A stretch of 47,430 bases of DNA, from contig NZ_JARJLT010000208.1 of NCBI RefSeq assembly GCF_029335315.1, positions 1-47,430 on the forward strand. The letters are read 5' to 3'. The notes under the pieces are model-generated. The model was not told the origin of the DNA. It was given only the letters and a program-made list of their open reading frames with translations, and did not search any database. The DNA is from Pseudomonas citronellolis. Its GTDB lineage: Bacteria > Pseudomonadota > Gammaproteobacteria > Pseudomonadales > Pseudomonadaceae. The translations under genes were made by a program, and so were the position numbers. Numbering within the stretch: position 1 is the first letter of the stretch; every line of letters starts with the position of its first letter. Shown here piece by piece: positions 31,593 through 40,210 of the stretch.

Positions 31593-33383
31593 ATGCCCGA
31601 GAGCTTCAATTTTTCCGCGCCGCCGTTCGACCTGCTGCGTGCGGGCGAACGCCAGGCCTTCGCCGAGGCGCTCAGCGTCGCCTACTACACCACCGGCGAA
31701 GCCGTGCTCGACGCCGGCGCCGCCGTGCCCTGCCTGTTCATCGTGCTCAAGGGCGTGGTCGAGGAGCGCGGCGAGGACGGCAGGCTGTTCGCCCAGTACG
31801 CCGGCGACGACCTGTTCGACATCCGCGGGCTGTTCTCCGGCAGCAGCAAGCACGCCTACCGCGCGGTGGAGGAGAGCATCCTCTACGAACTGCCGGCCAG
31901 CGCCTTCCACCAGCTGTGCGGCGATAACCCGGGCTTCGCCCGTTTCTTCCAGGCCGACCTCGCGGCCAAGCGCCAGCTGGCGCGGCGCGACGGGCAGAAC
32001 CTGGCCGAATTCATGCTCACCCGCATCGCCCGCGAGCACCTGCTGCCGGCCCTGGAAGTGGACGCCGGCCTGACCCTGGGCGACGCCGCGCGGCTGCAGC
32101 TCAGCCATGGCGCCGACGCCCTGCTGGTGCGCGGCGCCGACGGGCTGGGCATCGTCACCCGCACCGACCTGATGCGCGCGCACTTCCGCGATGGCCGTGA
32201 CGAGAGCGAGGCCATCGGCCCGCTGGCCCATGGTCCGCTGGCCTGCGTCGAGCTGGGCGATTTCCTGTTCGACGCGATGATCCTCATGACCCGCCTGCGC
32301 ATCGAGCGCGTCGCCGTGCGCGAGGAAGGCCAGGTGGTCGGCCTGCTGCACCTGACCCAGGTGCTCAGCCTGTTCTCCACCCATTCCCACGTGCTGGCGC
32401 TGCGCATTGCCCGCGCCGAGACCGAGGAAGAGCTGCGCGGCGCCGCCGAGACCCTGCATACGCTGATCGCCACCCTGGCCGGCAACGGCATCCGCCTGCG
32501 CTTCATCATGCAACTGGTCAGCGCGCTCAACGAGCAACTGCTCGAACGCCTCTTCGAGCTGCTGGTGCCGGCGCCGCTGCGCAGCCGCTGTTGCCTGGTG
32601 GTGATGGGCAGCGAAGGACGCGGCGAGCAGTTGCTCAAGACCGACCAGGACAACGCCTTGATCCTCGCCGAGGACTTCCCCCAGGAGCAGGCCCTGGCAT
32701 TGATGCAGCGCTTCAGCGAGGCGCTGCTGGCGTGCGGTTATCCGCCTTGCCCGGGCGGTGTCATGGCCAGCCACGCCGACTGGTGCAAGGCGCTGCCGGC
32801 CTGGCAGCGCGAACTCAACCAGACCGGCCTGGAGGGCCGACCGGAACAGCTGATGCGCCTGTCGATCCTCGCCGACGCCTGGCCGGTGGCGGGCAACCGG
32901 CGGCTGTTCGACGGGCTGCGCCAGGGCCTGGCGTGCTTCGCCCGCGACGGCGAGCGCTGGCTGGCCGGGATCGCCGTGGCGGCCTTGCAGTTCGATACGC
33001 CGTTGACCTTCCTCGGCCAGTTGAAGACCCGCGAGGAGCAACTGGACATCAAGCGCGGCGGCATTTTCCCGATCGTTCACGGCTGCCGCGTGCTGGCCCT
33101 GCGCGAAGGCCTGGAGGCGCGCGGCAGCCTGGCCCGGCTGGAGGCGCTGAAGGCGCGCGGGGTGATAGACGCGGGCCTGGCCGACAACCTCGCCGAGGCC
33201 TTCGAGCTGTTCCTCCAGCTGCGCCTGACCCAGCAACTGGCCGGCGGGCGCGATGGTCGCCAGCAGGGCCTCGACGTCGCCCGCCTGAGTCGCCACGAAC
33301 GCGACATGCTGCGCTTCGGCCTGCACGCGGTGAAGAAATTCAAGCAGAGCCTGGAACGGCAGTTCCACCTGGAGACTCGATGA
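31593..33383 (+). CDS. cNMP-binding/CBS/DUF294 nucleotidyltransferase-like protein
   Basis: A 596-residue cytosolic signalling protein. Residues about 1-135 form a cyclic-nucleotide-binding-like barrel (YTTGEAVLDAGAAVPCLFIV). Two CBS motifs follow (about 155-275, LGIVTRTDLMRAHFRDG). Then comes a DUF294 nucleotidyltransferase core with VVMGSEGRGEQLLKTDQDNA, the GS...RxE...DQDNAL pattern of GlnD-type enzymes, and a C-terminal helical DUF294_C region. The ATG at 31593 has AGAAGGGG upstream. Its stop overlaps the exonuclease start (ATGA). The family is regularly found beside actP in pseudomonads, so a role in sensing carbon or nucleotide status is plausible. The target of any nucleotidyl transfer is unknown. 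Confidence 0.9.
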   Translation: MPESFNFSAPPFDLLRAGERQAFAEALSVAYYTTGEAVLDAGAAVPCLFIVLKGVVEERGEDGRLFAQYAGDDLFDIRGLFSGSSKHAYRAVEESILYELPASAFHQLCGDNPGFARFFQADLAAKRQLARRDGQNLAEFMLTRIAREHLLPALEVDAGLTLGDAARLQLSHGADALLVRGADGLGIVTRTDLMRAHFRDGRDESEAIGPLAHGPLACVELGDFLFDAMILMTRLRIERVAVREEGQVVGLLHLTQVLSLFSTHSHVLALRIARAETEEELRGAAETLHTLIATLAGNGIRLRFIMQLVSALNEQLLERLFELLVPAPLRSRCCLVVMGSEGRGEQLLKTDQDNALILAEDFPQEQALALMQRFSEALLACGYPPCPGGVMASHADWCKALPAWQRELNQTGLEGRPEQLMRLSILADAWPVAGNRRLFDGLRQGLACFARDGERWLAGIAVAALQFDTPLTFLGQLKTREEQLDIKRGGIFPIVHGCRVLALREGLEARGSLARLEALKARGVIDAGLADNLAEAFELFLQLRLTQQLAGGRDGRQQGLDVARLSRHERDMLRFGLHAVKKFKQSLERQFHLETR

Positions 33384-34006
33384 ACGCGCAGGTCAAGCTT
33401 CCCGAGAGCCACTGGCCGCTCTGGCGGCGCCGCCTCCACTGGTGCCTGCACGCTCCCGAGGAAGCCGAGGAAATCGTCTCGCTGGACCTCGAGACCACCA
33501 GCCTCGACCCGCGCAAGGCGGATATCCTGAGCATCGGCGCGGTGCTCATCCGGCGCGGCAAGCTGGTCCTCGGCGAGCGCCTGGAGCTGCTGGTGGAGCC
33601 ACCGGCGAGCCTGAGCGGCGACTCGATCCGCATCCACAAGCTGCGCCGCGCCGACCTCGAAGGCCAGCTGCCGCTGGCCGAAGCGCTGCGCCGGACCCTG
33701 GCGTTCATCGGCGACCGCCCGTTGCTGGGCTACTACCTGTCGTTCGACGTCGCCGTGCTGCGCCGGCACCTGGGCGCGCAGCTGGACGCCAGCCTGGACA
33801 ACCCGCGCATCGAGGTCTCCGCGCTGTACCAGCGCAAGATGGCGCGGCGTTACCCGGACCTGCACCTGGACCTGCGCTTCGACACCCTGGCGCGCACCCT
33901 CGACATCCCCGTGGAAGGCCGCCACACCGCGCAGGGCGATGCGCGCAGCGTGGCGCTGATGTTCCTGCGCCTGCGCAAGGGCGCGCTGCCCGACGCGCCA
34001 CGCTGA
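33380..34006 (+). CDS. DEDDh 3'-5' exonuclease (DnaQ-like)
   Basis: A 208-residue exonuclease. Motif Exo I is VSLDLETTSLDPRKADILSI (Asp and Glu ligands), Exo II is GYYLSFDVAVLRRHL (Asp), and Exo III is GRHTAQGDARSVALMFL with the catalytic His and the last Asp. This set fits the proofreading-subunit superfamily, without the other domains of a replicative epsilon subunit. It is translationally coupled to the DUF294/CBS gene, so the two probably act together or are co-regulated. Substrate, DNA or RNA, is unknown. Confidence 0.92.
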   Translation: MNAQVKLPESHWPLWRRRLHWCLHAPEEAEEIVSLDLETTSLDPRKADILSIGAVLIRRGKLVLGERLELLVEPPASLSGDSIRIHKLRRADLEGQLPLAEALRRTLAFIGDRPLLGYYLSFDVAVLRRHLGAQLDASLDNPRIEVSALYQRKMARRYPDLHLDLRFDTLARTLDIPVEGRHTAQGDARSVALMFLRLRKGALPDAPR

Positions 34007-34149
34007 GACGCGGGGCGGAAAAAAACTGAATCCCATTGTCGCGCCGTCGGTCCCAATAGCAGGTGGGCAGCCATGGCGCGCTGCCCGTTCCGCGGTCGGC
34101 GGACCGGCGTTGCCGGCGCCGTCGCCCGACTGTCTACGGGAGACGCACC

Positions 34150-34302
34150 ATGGGAACCATTCTGCTGGTCATCCTCATCCTTCTGCTCATCGGCGGCCTG
34201 CCGGTGTACCCCTATTCGCGCAGCTGGGGCTACGGCCCGTCGGGGATTCTCGGCGTGCTCCTGGTGGTGCTGCTGGTGATGTTGCTACTGGGACACATCT
34301 AG
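34150..34302 (+). CDS. DUF3309 small membrane protein
   Basis: A 50-residue protein, almost entirely hydrophobic: LLVILILLLIGGLPVYPYSR, then GYGPSGILGVLLVVLLVMLL. The GGLP...YSRxWGYxPSG signature marks the DUF3309 family, of unknown function and often stress-linked. The ATG at 34150 has GGGAGA upstream; the longer frame upstream is not native-looking. Confidence 0.85.
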   Translation: MGTILLVILILLLIGGLPVYPYSRSWGYGPSGILGVLLVVLLVMLLLGHI

Positions 34303-34416
34303 CTTGTATCTTTCGCGCTACATGGCCGGCGGGAGCTGCGCAAGGTGATCCAGGACACAGCCCGCCGGCCCCCCAGGTCCTACCATGGCGGCTTTTTCGG
34401 GATGGGGGGAGAGGGA

Positions 34417-34722
34417 ATGCTCGGACTGGTACTGGTCGCACTGGGCAGCCTGTGGCTGCTCGGCCAGTTGCTCAGCGGCCTGGTGGCCCTGCCGCTGGCT
34501 GACTGGCTGGCGCGCGAGGCCGACCCCCAGCGTTACTGGCAGTTCGTCTACCTGGTGCCCTCGCTGCTGCTGGCGCTGGGGTTCTTCCTCCTGCGCTACC
34601 GCGTGCGCTCTATCGCCGGGTTGCGCCGCGAAAAGGTCAACTGCGCCGCTTTCGTACTGGTCTCGGCCGGTATCGCGCTGGTCCTTGGCAAGCTTTCCTG
34701 CCTGCTCCTTCCACACCTCTGA
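34417..34722 (+). CDS. Small membrane protein, unknown
   Basis: A 101-residue protein with three hydrophobic segments (LGLVLVALGSLWLLGQLLSG, FVYLVPSLLLALGFFLLRYR and AAFVLVSAGIALVLGKLSCL). The ATG at 34417 follows GGGGGAGAGGGA; a GTG at 34345 is a weaker alternative. No family is recognised. Confidence 0.7.
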   Translation: MLGLVLVALGSLWLLGQLLSGLVALPLADWLAREADPQRYWQFVYLVPSLLLALGFFLLRYRVRSIAGLRREKVNCAAFVLVSAGIALVLGKLSCLLLPHL

Positions 34723-34849
34723 AGGCCGCGTCCCATCGGGCTGTGGCGTCGGTTTGCCGGCGCCATTCAGCAGCCTGATGTAAGCGCGGGAGGCGGGAGG
34801 CCTTGGCTAAACTGGCGACAACTCCCCAGACAAGACAAGGCAACTCCCT

Positions 34850-35662
34850 ATGCAAAATCGCATGATGATCACCGGCGCCGGTTCCGGCCTGGGTCGTGAA
34901 ATCGCCCTGCGCTGGGCCCGCGAAGGCTGGCGCCTGGCCCTGGCCGACATCAATGACGCGGGCCTGGCGGAAACCCTGCGCCTGGTGCGCGAGGCCGGCG
35001 GCGACGGCTTCACCCAGCGCTGCGACGTGCGCGACTACAGCCAGCTCACCGCCCTGGCCCAGGCCTGCGACGAGAAGTTCGGCGGCGTCGACGTCATCGT
35101 CAACAACGCCGGCGTGGCGTCCGGCGGCTTCTTCGACGAGCTGTCGCTGGAAGACTGGGACTGGCAGATCGCGATCAACCTGATGGGCGTGGTCAAGGGC
35201 TGCAAGGCCTTCCTGCCACTGCTCGAGCGCAGCAAGGGGCGGATCATCAACATCGCCTCCATGGCCGCACTGATGCAGGGCCCGGCGATGAGCAACTACA
35301 ACGTGGCCAAGGCCGGCGTGGTGGCGCTCTCGGAAAGCCTGCTGGCGGAACTGGCGCTGGTGGACGTGAAGGTCCACGTGGTCTGCCCGTCGTTCTTCCA
35401 GACCAACCTGCTGGACTCCTTCCGCGGCCCGAGCCCGGAAATGAAGAGCCAGGTCGGCAAGCTGCTGGAAGGCTCGCCGATCAGCGCCACCGACATCGCC
35501 GACTACATCCACCAGGAAGTCGGCCGCGACAGCTTCATGATCCTGCCCCATGAACAGGGCCGCATGGCCTGGAAGATCAAGCAGCAGAACCCGCAGGCGA
35601 TCTACGACGAAATGACCAGCATGGCCGGCAAGATGAAGGCCAAGCAGCGCAGCCTGGCCTGA
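34850..35662 (+). CDS. Short-chain dehydrogenase/reductase
   Basis: A 270-residue SDR oxidoreductase. The cofactor site is TGAGSGLGREIALRWAREG (about residue 8), followed by NNAGVASGG, the catalytic Ser in IINIASMAALMQGPAM, and YNVAKAG (YxxxK). The Asp after the second strand (LALADINDAG) suggests NAD rather than NADP. It is a single gene; the substrate cannot be inferred from the context. Confidence 0.93.
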   Translation: MQNRMMITGAGSGLGREIALRWAREGWRLALADINDAGLAETLRLVREAGGDGFTQRCDVRDYSQLTALAQACDEKFGGVDVIVNNAGVASGGFFDELSLEDWDWQIAINLMGVVKGCKAFLPLLERSKGRIINIASMAALMQGPAMSNYNVAKAGVVALSESLLAELALVDVKVHVVCPSFFQTNLLDSFRGPSPEMKSQVGKLLEGSPISATDIADYIHQEVGRDSFMILPHEQGRMAWKIKQQNPQAIYDEMTSMAGKMKAKQRSLA

Positions 35663-35771
35663 GTTTTCGCACCGCTTCGGTGCAGGCTCAAACAGGGCTT
35701 GCCCATGGCGGTGCAAAGGCGTAGTTTTGCTTCACCGGCCTGCCTGCCGATCTATGTTGGACCCCAGTGAG

Positions 35772-35799
35772 AGCCCCGCCACGTTCGCGGGGCTTTTGC
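35772..35799 (+). terminator. Rho-independent terminator downstream of the SDR gene
   Basis: AGCCCCGC (35772-35779) pairs with GCGGGGCT (35787-35794), with a T-rich tail. It lies about 110 bases after the SDR stop. Confidence 0.7.
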
Positions 35800-35904
35800 T
35801 TTTCAGGGCCCGGGCGATGCGCCGCGCAACTTTGCCTCGCGGCGCTTTTCCGGCGCCCGCGCCTGTGCTAGAAGGCAGCGTCTTTCCGTGGGAGTTTCAC
35901 CGCC

Positions 35905-36330
35905 TTGCAGTCCGAATCCATCGTCTATGGTTGCATCCGCGACTGGCCCGGCGACTCCATGGAGCGGCGCATGCGTCGCGCGGCCAATCGCAAGGTGCTG
36001 GACAGCCTGCCGGTGGGCGAGGCCTGGCCGTTCATCGGCCGCGAGATGTTCAGCCGCTGCGAACAGGAAGGCGCCGGCCTGTACCAGTCGCAGGTGATTC
36101 ACTTCGGCGCCAGCTACCAGGCCATCGAATACGAATGGAGCCTCTGGGTGGAACAGTTCGAGGCGTTGCTCAAGCGCCTGTACTGGGCCAGCGCGGTGGT
36201 GCACCTGGAAACCGAACTCAACGGCTGCCACACCTTCCGCTGGGAATCCGAGCGCGGCTTCCACAGCCCCCAGGAAGACGACCTGCGGGTGCGCTGCGTG
36301 TGGGAGCGCGAAGGCAACCTGCGCGGCTGA
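35905..36330 (+). CDS. Conserved Pseudomonas protein of unknown function
   Basis: A 141-residue soluble protein. It starts at TTG 35905 with GGGAG 10 bases upstream; residues right after this start ([19 protein letters not shown]) look conserved with what I recall of Pseudomonas homologues, which supports the rare start. Other striking segments are [40 protein letters not shown] and [20 protein letters not shown]. No known domain. It lies 16 bases before the YnfA gene and is probably co-transcribed with it. Confidence 0.8.
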   Translation: MQSESIVYGCIRDWPGDSMERRMRRAANRKVLDSLPVGEAWPFIGREMFSRCEQEGAGLYQSQVIHFGASYQAIEYEWSLWVEQFEALLKRLYWASAVVHLETELNGCHTFRWESERGFHSPQEDDLRVRCVWEREGNLRG

Positions 36331-36346
36331 CCGACAAGGACATCCC

Positions 36347-36676
36347 ATGCTCAACTACCTCTGGTTCCTCCTCGCCGCGTTCTGCGAGATCGCCGGCTGC
36401 TACGCCTTCTTCCTCTGGCTACGCCTGGAGCGCACGCCCCTGTGGATAATTCCCGGGCTGTTCAGCCTGGTCTGCTTCGCGCTGCTGCTGACCCGCGTCG
36501 AAGCGCAATACGCCGGGCGCGCCTACGCGGCCTACGGCGGCATCTACGTGGCGGCGTCGCTGTTCTGGCTGGCGTTCATCGAGAAGAGCCGGCCGCTATG
36601 GAGCGACTGGCTGGGGGCGGCGCTGTGCATCGCCGGGGCCAGCGTGGTGCTGCTGGGGCCGAAGCTGGCGCCCTGA
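36347..36676 (+). CDS. YnfA family (UPF0060) membrane protein
   Basis: A 109-residue protein with four membrane helices. The family pattern [17 protein letters not shown] at the start and [18 protein letters not shown] later are typical of YnfA, which is related to small multidrug resistance-type transporters. AAGGA lies upstream of the ATG. Confidence 0.95.
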   Translation: MLNYLWFLLAAFCEIAGCYAFFLWLRLERTPLWIIPGLFSLVCFALLLTRVEAQYAGRAYAAYGGIYVAASLFWLAFIEKSRPLWSDWLGAALCIAGASVVLLGPKLAP

Positions 36677-36708
36677 TGGGGGTAGGCCAGGCGCAGCCTG
36701 GGAATCCA

Positions 36709-36855
36709 ATCGCGGACGAAGTCCGCTCCTACGCCCGTGCTTCCCTGAACCGTAGGAGCGGACTCTGTCCGCGATTCGGCGGATAACGCCGTAGGCGTTA
36801 TGCGCCCTACGTTCAGCGTCGTAGGACGGGTTGAGCGAAGCGATACCCATTCTAC
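36709..36855. repeat. Cluster of three palindromic repeats between ynfA and yheU
   Basis: First an inside-out pair of the GTAGGAGCGGAC type (36709-36776, ATCGCGGAC...CTAC then GTAGGAGCG...CGCGATT). Then one right-hand module of the GTAGGGCGCATAAC family (36779-36810). Then a GTAGGACGGGTTGAGCGAAG...CCCATTCTAC hairpin (36821-36855). Confidence 0.8.
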
Positions 36856-36883
36856 GAAAAGCACATTGGCGTGGCTTGCACGC

Positions 36884-37114
36884 TCAGTCCTCCAGCCACT
36901 CCTTCGGTACTTCGCTCTTCAGCATCAGTTGGCACTGCTGGCTCTCCGGGTCGAAGACGATCACCGCGTCGCCGCGCTTCAACGCGCGGCGCGCGCGTTC
37001 GACGCGGGTGTCCAGCGGCGTTTCGTCGCCGTTGTCGGTGCCTTCGCGGGTGACGAAGTCTTCCAGCAGGTTTTCCAGGGTCTCGGCTTCGAGCAAGTCG
37101 TGGGGGATCAGCAT
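36884..37114 (-). CDS. YheU family (UPF0270) protein
   Basis: A 76-residue acidic protein beginning MLIPHDLLEAETLENLLEDF and continuing VTREGTDNG, which is the hallmark of the YheU/UPF0270 family. Function unknown. It stands 69 bases downstream of the NAGGN peptidase gene on the same strand. Confidence 0.95.
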   Translation of the reverse strand: MLIPHDLLEAETLENLLEDFVTREGTDNGDETPLDTRVERARRALKRGDAVIVFDPESQQCQLMLKSEVPKEWLED

Positions 37115-37182
37115 GGCGGGTACTCGGCGGAACAGGCGGCGATTCTAGTCGCGCGCCGTCCCGCCGGCGAGCCCGGAATGCC

Positions 37183-38385
37183 TCAGCGGCGCTCCTTGTC
37201 GTCGTCCCGGGGCTGGTCGAGCAGCTCGCCCACCGGTTGCACGTGGGTGGTGCTCTCCATGTGCACCGGGTGTTCCAGCTGCTTGCTGAAGCGCTCGATG
37301 GCGTTCTCCTGGGGCTCGGCGTCGCTGTCGAACACCGGCGGGCTCAGCAGGTAGGCGCAGAGCAGACGGGCCAGGTTGGCCAGGCTGTCGATGTGGGTGC
37401 GCTCGTAGCCGTGGGTGGCGTCGCAGCCGAAGGCCAGCAGCGCGGTGCGGATGTCGTGGCCGGCCTCGATCGCCGACTGCGCGTCGCTGTGGTAGTAGCG
37501 GAACAGGTCGCGGCGCACCGCCACTTCGTGGCGCTCGGCCAGGCGCAGCAGGTGCCGCGACAGGTGGTAGTCGTAGGGCCCGCCGGAGTCCTGCAGGGCC
37601 ACGCTCACCGCGTGCTCGCTGGAGTTCTGCCCCTCGGCCACCGGGGCGATGTCGATGCCGACGAACTCGCTCACGTCCCAGGGCAGCGCGCCGGCCGCGC
37701 CGGAGCCGATCTCCTCGGTGATGGTGAACAGCGGGTGGCAGTCGATCGGTGGTTCCTCGCCGCTTTCGACTATGGCCTTGAGCGCCGCCAGCAGCGCCGC
37801 CACGCCGGCCTTGTCGTCGAGGTGGCGGGCGCTGATGTGGCCGCTGTCGGTGAACTCCGGCAGCGGGTCGAAGGCGACGAAATCGCCGATCGACACGCCG
37901 AGGGTGGAGCTGTCCGCGAGGCTCACGGTGTAGGCGTCCAGGCGCAGTTCGACGTGGTCCCAGCTGATCGGCAGGCTGTCCACCGCGGTGTTGAAGGCGT
38001 GCCCGGAAGCCATCAGCGGCAGCACGCTGCCGCGCAGCACGCCGTTGTCGCAGAACACCGTGACCCGGCTGCCCTCGGCGAAGCGGCTCGACCAGCAGCC
38101 CACCGGGGCCAGCGCCAGGCGGCCGTTGGGCTTGATCTCGCGGACGATCGCGCCAATCGTGTCCAGGTGCGCCGAGACCGCGCGGTCCGGGCTCTTGCGC
38201 CGGCCGGCGAGGGTCGCGCGGATGGTCCCGCGGCGGGTCATCTCGAAGGGTACGCCGAGCTCTTCGAGACGCTCGGCGACGTAGCGCACGATGGTGTCGG
38301 TGAAGCCGGTGGGGCTGGGGATGGCGAGCATCTCCAGCAGCACCCGTTGCAGGTAGTTCAGGTCGGGTTGCGGCAGGCGGCTCAT
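37183..38385 (-). CDS. M42-type peptidase of the N-acetylglutaminylglutamine amide (NAGGN) locus
   Basis: A 400-residue metallopeptidase-like protein that is the regular third member of the NAGGN osmoprotectant gene trio. Metal-binding motifs of M42/M20 enzymes are present: SAHLDTIGAIV, ARHLDDKAGVAALLAALKAI (bridging Asp), LFTITEEIGSGAAG (catalytic Glu pair), GIDIAP, and a late THGYERTH. Its role may be turnover of the dipeptide amide, but it is not proven. The start overlaps the stop of the synthetase gene by four bases (ATGA). The charged C-terminal tail (QPRDDDKERR) is after the peptidase fold. Confidence 0.9.
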   Translation of the reverse strand: MSRLPQPDLNYLQRVLLEMLAIPSPTGFTDTIVRYVAERLEELGVPFEMTRRGTIRATLAGRRKSPDRAVSAHLDTIGAIVREIKPNGRLALAPVGCWSSRFAEGSRVTVFCDNGVLRGSVLPLMASGHAFNTAVDSLPISWDHVELRLDAYTVSLADSSTLGVSIGDFVAFDPLPEFTDSGHISARHLDDKAGVAALLAALKAIVESGEEPPIDCHPLFTITEEIGSGAAGALPWDVSEFVGIDIAPVAEGQNSSEHAVSVALQDSGGPYDYHLSRHLLRLAERHEVAVRRDLFRYYHSDAQSAIEAGHDIRTALLAFGCDATHGYERTHIDSLANLARLLCAYLLSPPVFDSDAEPQENAIERFSKQLEHPVHMESTTHVQPVGELLDQPRDDDKERR

Positions 38386-40154
38386 GCGGGTACCTCGCGT
38401 TCAAGGGGCTCGCGGCTCAGCGGGAAGAGCAGGTCGAGGAAGCGTTCGGCGGTGGGCTGCGGCTCGTGGTTGGCCAGGCCCGGGCGTTCGTTGGCCTCGA
38501 TGATCACGTAGTCCTCGGCGTCCACCGCCGGCACCAGCAGGTCGAGCCCGGTGACCGGGATTTCCAGCGCCCGCGCGGCGCGGATGGCGGCCTCGCGCAG
38601 GGCCGGGTGGAGGCGCTCGGTGACGTCTTCCAGGGTGCCGCCGGTGTGCAGGTTGGCGGTGCCGCGCACGGCCAGGCGGCGGCCTTCGGGCAGCACGTCG
38701 TCGTAGCCGAAGCCGGCGGCGTGCAGGGTGCGCTCGGTCTCGCCGTCCAGCGGGATGCGGCTTTCGCCGCCGGTGGCGGCCTGGCGCCGGCGGCTCTGCG
38801 CGGCGATCAGCTGGCGGATGCTGTGGCGGCCGTCGCCGATCACCGTGGCCGGGTGGCGCACCGCCGCGGCCACCACGTCGTAGCCGATCACCAGTACGCG
38901 CAGGTCCAGCCCCGGGTGGTAGCTCTCCAGCAGCACGCGGCCGTCGAACTGGTGGGCGTGGGCGATCGCCGCCTCGACTTCCTCGGCGCTGCCCAGGTTG
39001 ACCGCCACGCCCTGGCCCTGCTCGCCATCCACCGGCTTGACCACCAGCGCGCCGTGCTCGGCGAGGAACGCGGCGTTGGCCTCGGCGTCGCCGGCCAGGC
39101 GCTGCTGCGGCTGCTTGAGGCCGGCGCGGGCGAGGGCGCGGTGGGTCAGTTGCTTGTCCTGGCAGAGGGTCATGCTCACCGCGCTGGTCAGGTCGCAGAG
39201 CGACTCGCGGCAGCGGATGCGCCGGCCGCCCTGGGTCAGGCTGAAGATCCCGGCGGCGGCGTCCTGCACCTGCACCTCGATGCCGCGCCGGTGCGCCTCG
39301 TCGACGATGATGCGGGCGTAGGGGTTGAGCCCCTGCTCGGGGCCGGGGCCGAGGAACAGCGGCTGGTTGATGCCGTTCTTGCGCTTGATGGCGAAGGTCG
39401 CCAGCTCGCGGAAGCCGAGCTTGCGGTAGAGCGCCTTGGCCTGCTGGTTGCTGTGCAGCACCGAGAGGTCGAGGTAGGCCAGCTCGCGGCTCATGAAGTG
39501 TTCGATGAGGTGGCGCACCAGCGCCTCGCCGACGCCGGGGCGGCTGCACTGCGGGTCCACCGCCAGGCACCAGAGGCTGGAGCCACGCTCCGGGTCGTGG
39601 AAGGCCTTGGCGTGGTTCAGGCCCATCACCGCGCCGACCGCGACGCCGGTCTCGCTGTCCTCGGCCAGCCAGTAGGTCGGCCCGCCCTGGTAGTGCGGAG
39701 TCAGCCGTCCGGCGTCCACCGGCAGCATGCCGCGCGCCAGGTACAGGCGATTGACCGCCGCCCAGTCGGCCTCGCCGTGCACCCGGCGGATGCGGAAGCC
39801 ACGGAACGAGCGGCGCGCCGGGCGGTAGTCGGTGAACCACAGGCGCAGGGTGTCGGAGGGGTCGAGGAACAGCTGTTGCGGGGCGTGCGCCAGCACCTGC
39901 TGCGGCGCCGCCACGTAGAGGGCGATGTCGCGCTCGCCGGGGCGCTCGTTGAGCAGTTCGCCGGCCAGGATCTCGGCTTCGGCGAAGGTGTGCCCGATCA
40001 GCAGCCGGCCCCAGCCGCAATGCAGGCTGCGCGGTTCGCAGCCGGGCTGCTCGTGGTCTTCGGCGAAGCGCGCCTGCAGGCGCTGGTAGGTCGGCACCTG
40101 GCCGCGCAGCAGGCGCTGGTTGTGCGGGTGGGGCAGGTTGAAATGGCTTTTCAT
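38382..40154 (-). CDS. ngg: N-acetylglutaminylglutamine synthetase (GNAT + ATP-grasp)
   Basis: A 590-residue fusion. Residues about 115-275 are a GNAT acetyltransferase domain (LWCLAVDPQCSRPGVGEALV, LSVLHSNQQAKALYRKLGF). Residues about 300-585 are an ATP-grasp ligase (GALVVKPVDGEQGQGVAVNL, VIIEANERPGLANHEPQPTA). The enzyme is known to acetylate glutamine and join it to a second glutamine to give the compatible solute backbone. The ATG at 40154 has GGGAGCG upstream. It is the middle gene of asnO-like, ngg, peptidase. Confidence 0.93.
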   Translation of the reverse strand: MKSHFNLPHPHNQRLLRGQVPTYQRLQARFAEDHEQPGCEPRSLHCGWGRLLIGHTFAEAEILAGELLNERPGERDIALYVAAPQQVLAHAPQQLFLDPSDTLRLWFTDYRPARRSFRGFRIRRVHGEADWAAVNRLYLARGMLPVDAGRLTPHYQGGPTYWLAEDSETGVAVGAVMGLNHAKAFHDPERGSSLWCLAVDPQCSRPGVGEALVRHLIEHFMSRELAYLDLSVLHSNQQAKALYRKLGFRELATFAIKRKNGINQPLFLGPGPEQGLNPYARIIVDEAHRRGIEVQVQDAAAGIFSLTQGGRRIRCRESLCDLTSAVSMTLCQDKQLTHRALARAGLKQPQQRLAGDAEANAAFLAEHGALVVKPVDGEQGQGVAVNLGSAEEVEAAIAHAHQFDGRVLLESYHPGLDLRVLVIGYDVVAAAVRHPATVIGDGRHSIRQLIAAQSRRRQAATGGESRIPLDGETERTLHAAGFGYDDVLPEGRRLAVRGTANLHTGGTLEDVTERLHPALREAAIRAARALEIPVTGLDLLVPAVDAEDYVIIEANERPGLANHEPQPTAERFLDLLFPLSREPLEREVPA

Positions 40155-40210
40155 GGTTCGCTCCCTGGAACGGGCCGCCGGCGGGGCGGCGGCCGCGTTG
40201 CTGGCTGGGG

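Noticed and set aside
29790-33368. Very long minus-strand open frame (about 1190 codons) opposite actP and the DUF294 gene
   Set aside because: High GC at third codon positions suppresses stops on the opposite strand. Its Gln/Ala/Gly/His-rich composition is typical of such shadows, and the sense genes have clear families.
34063-34149. N-terminal extension of the DUF3309 protein
   Set aside because: The added residues are Arg-rich, out of character for the family. The ATG at 34150 has a ribosome site and gives the usual length of about 50 residues.
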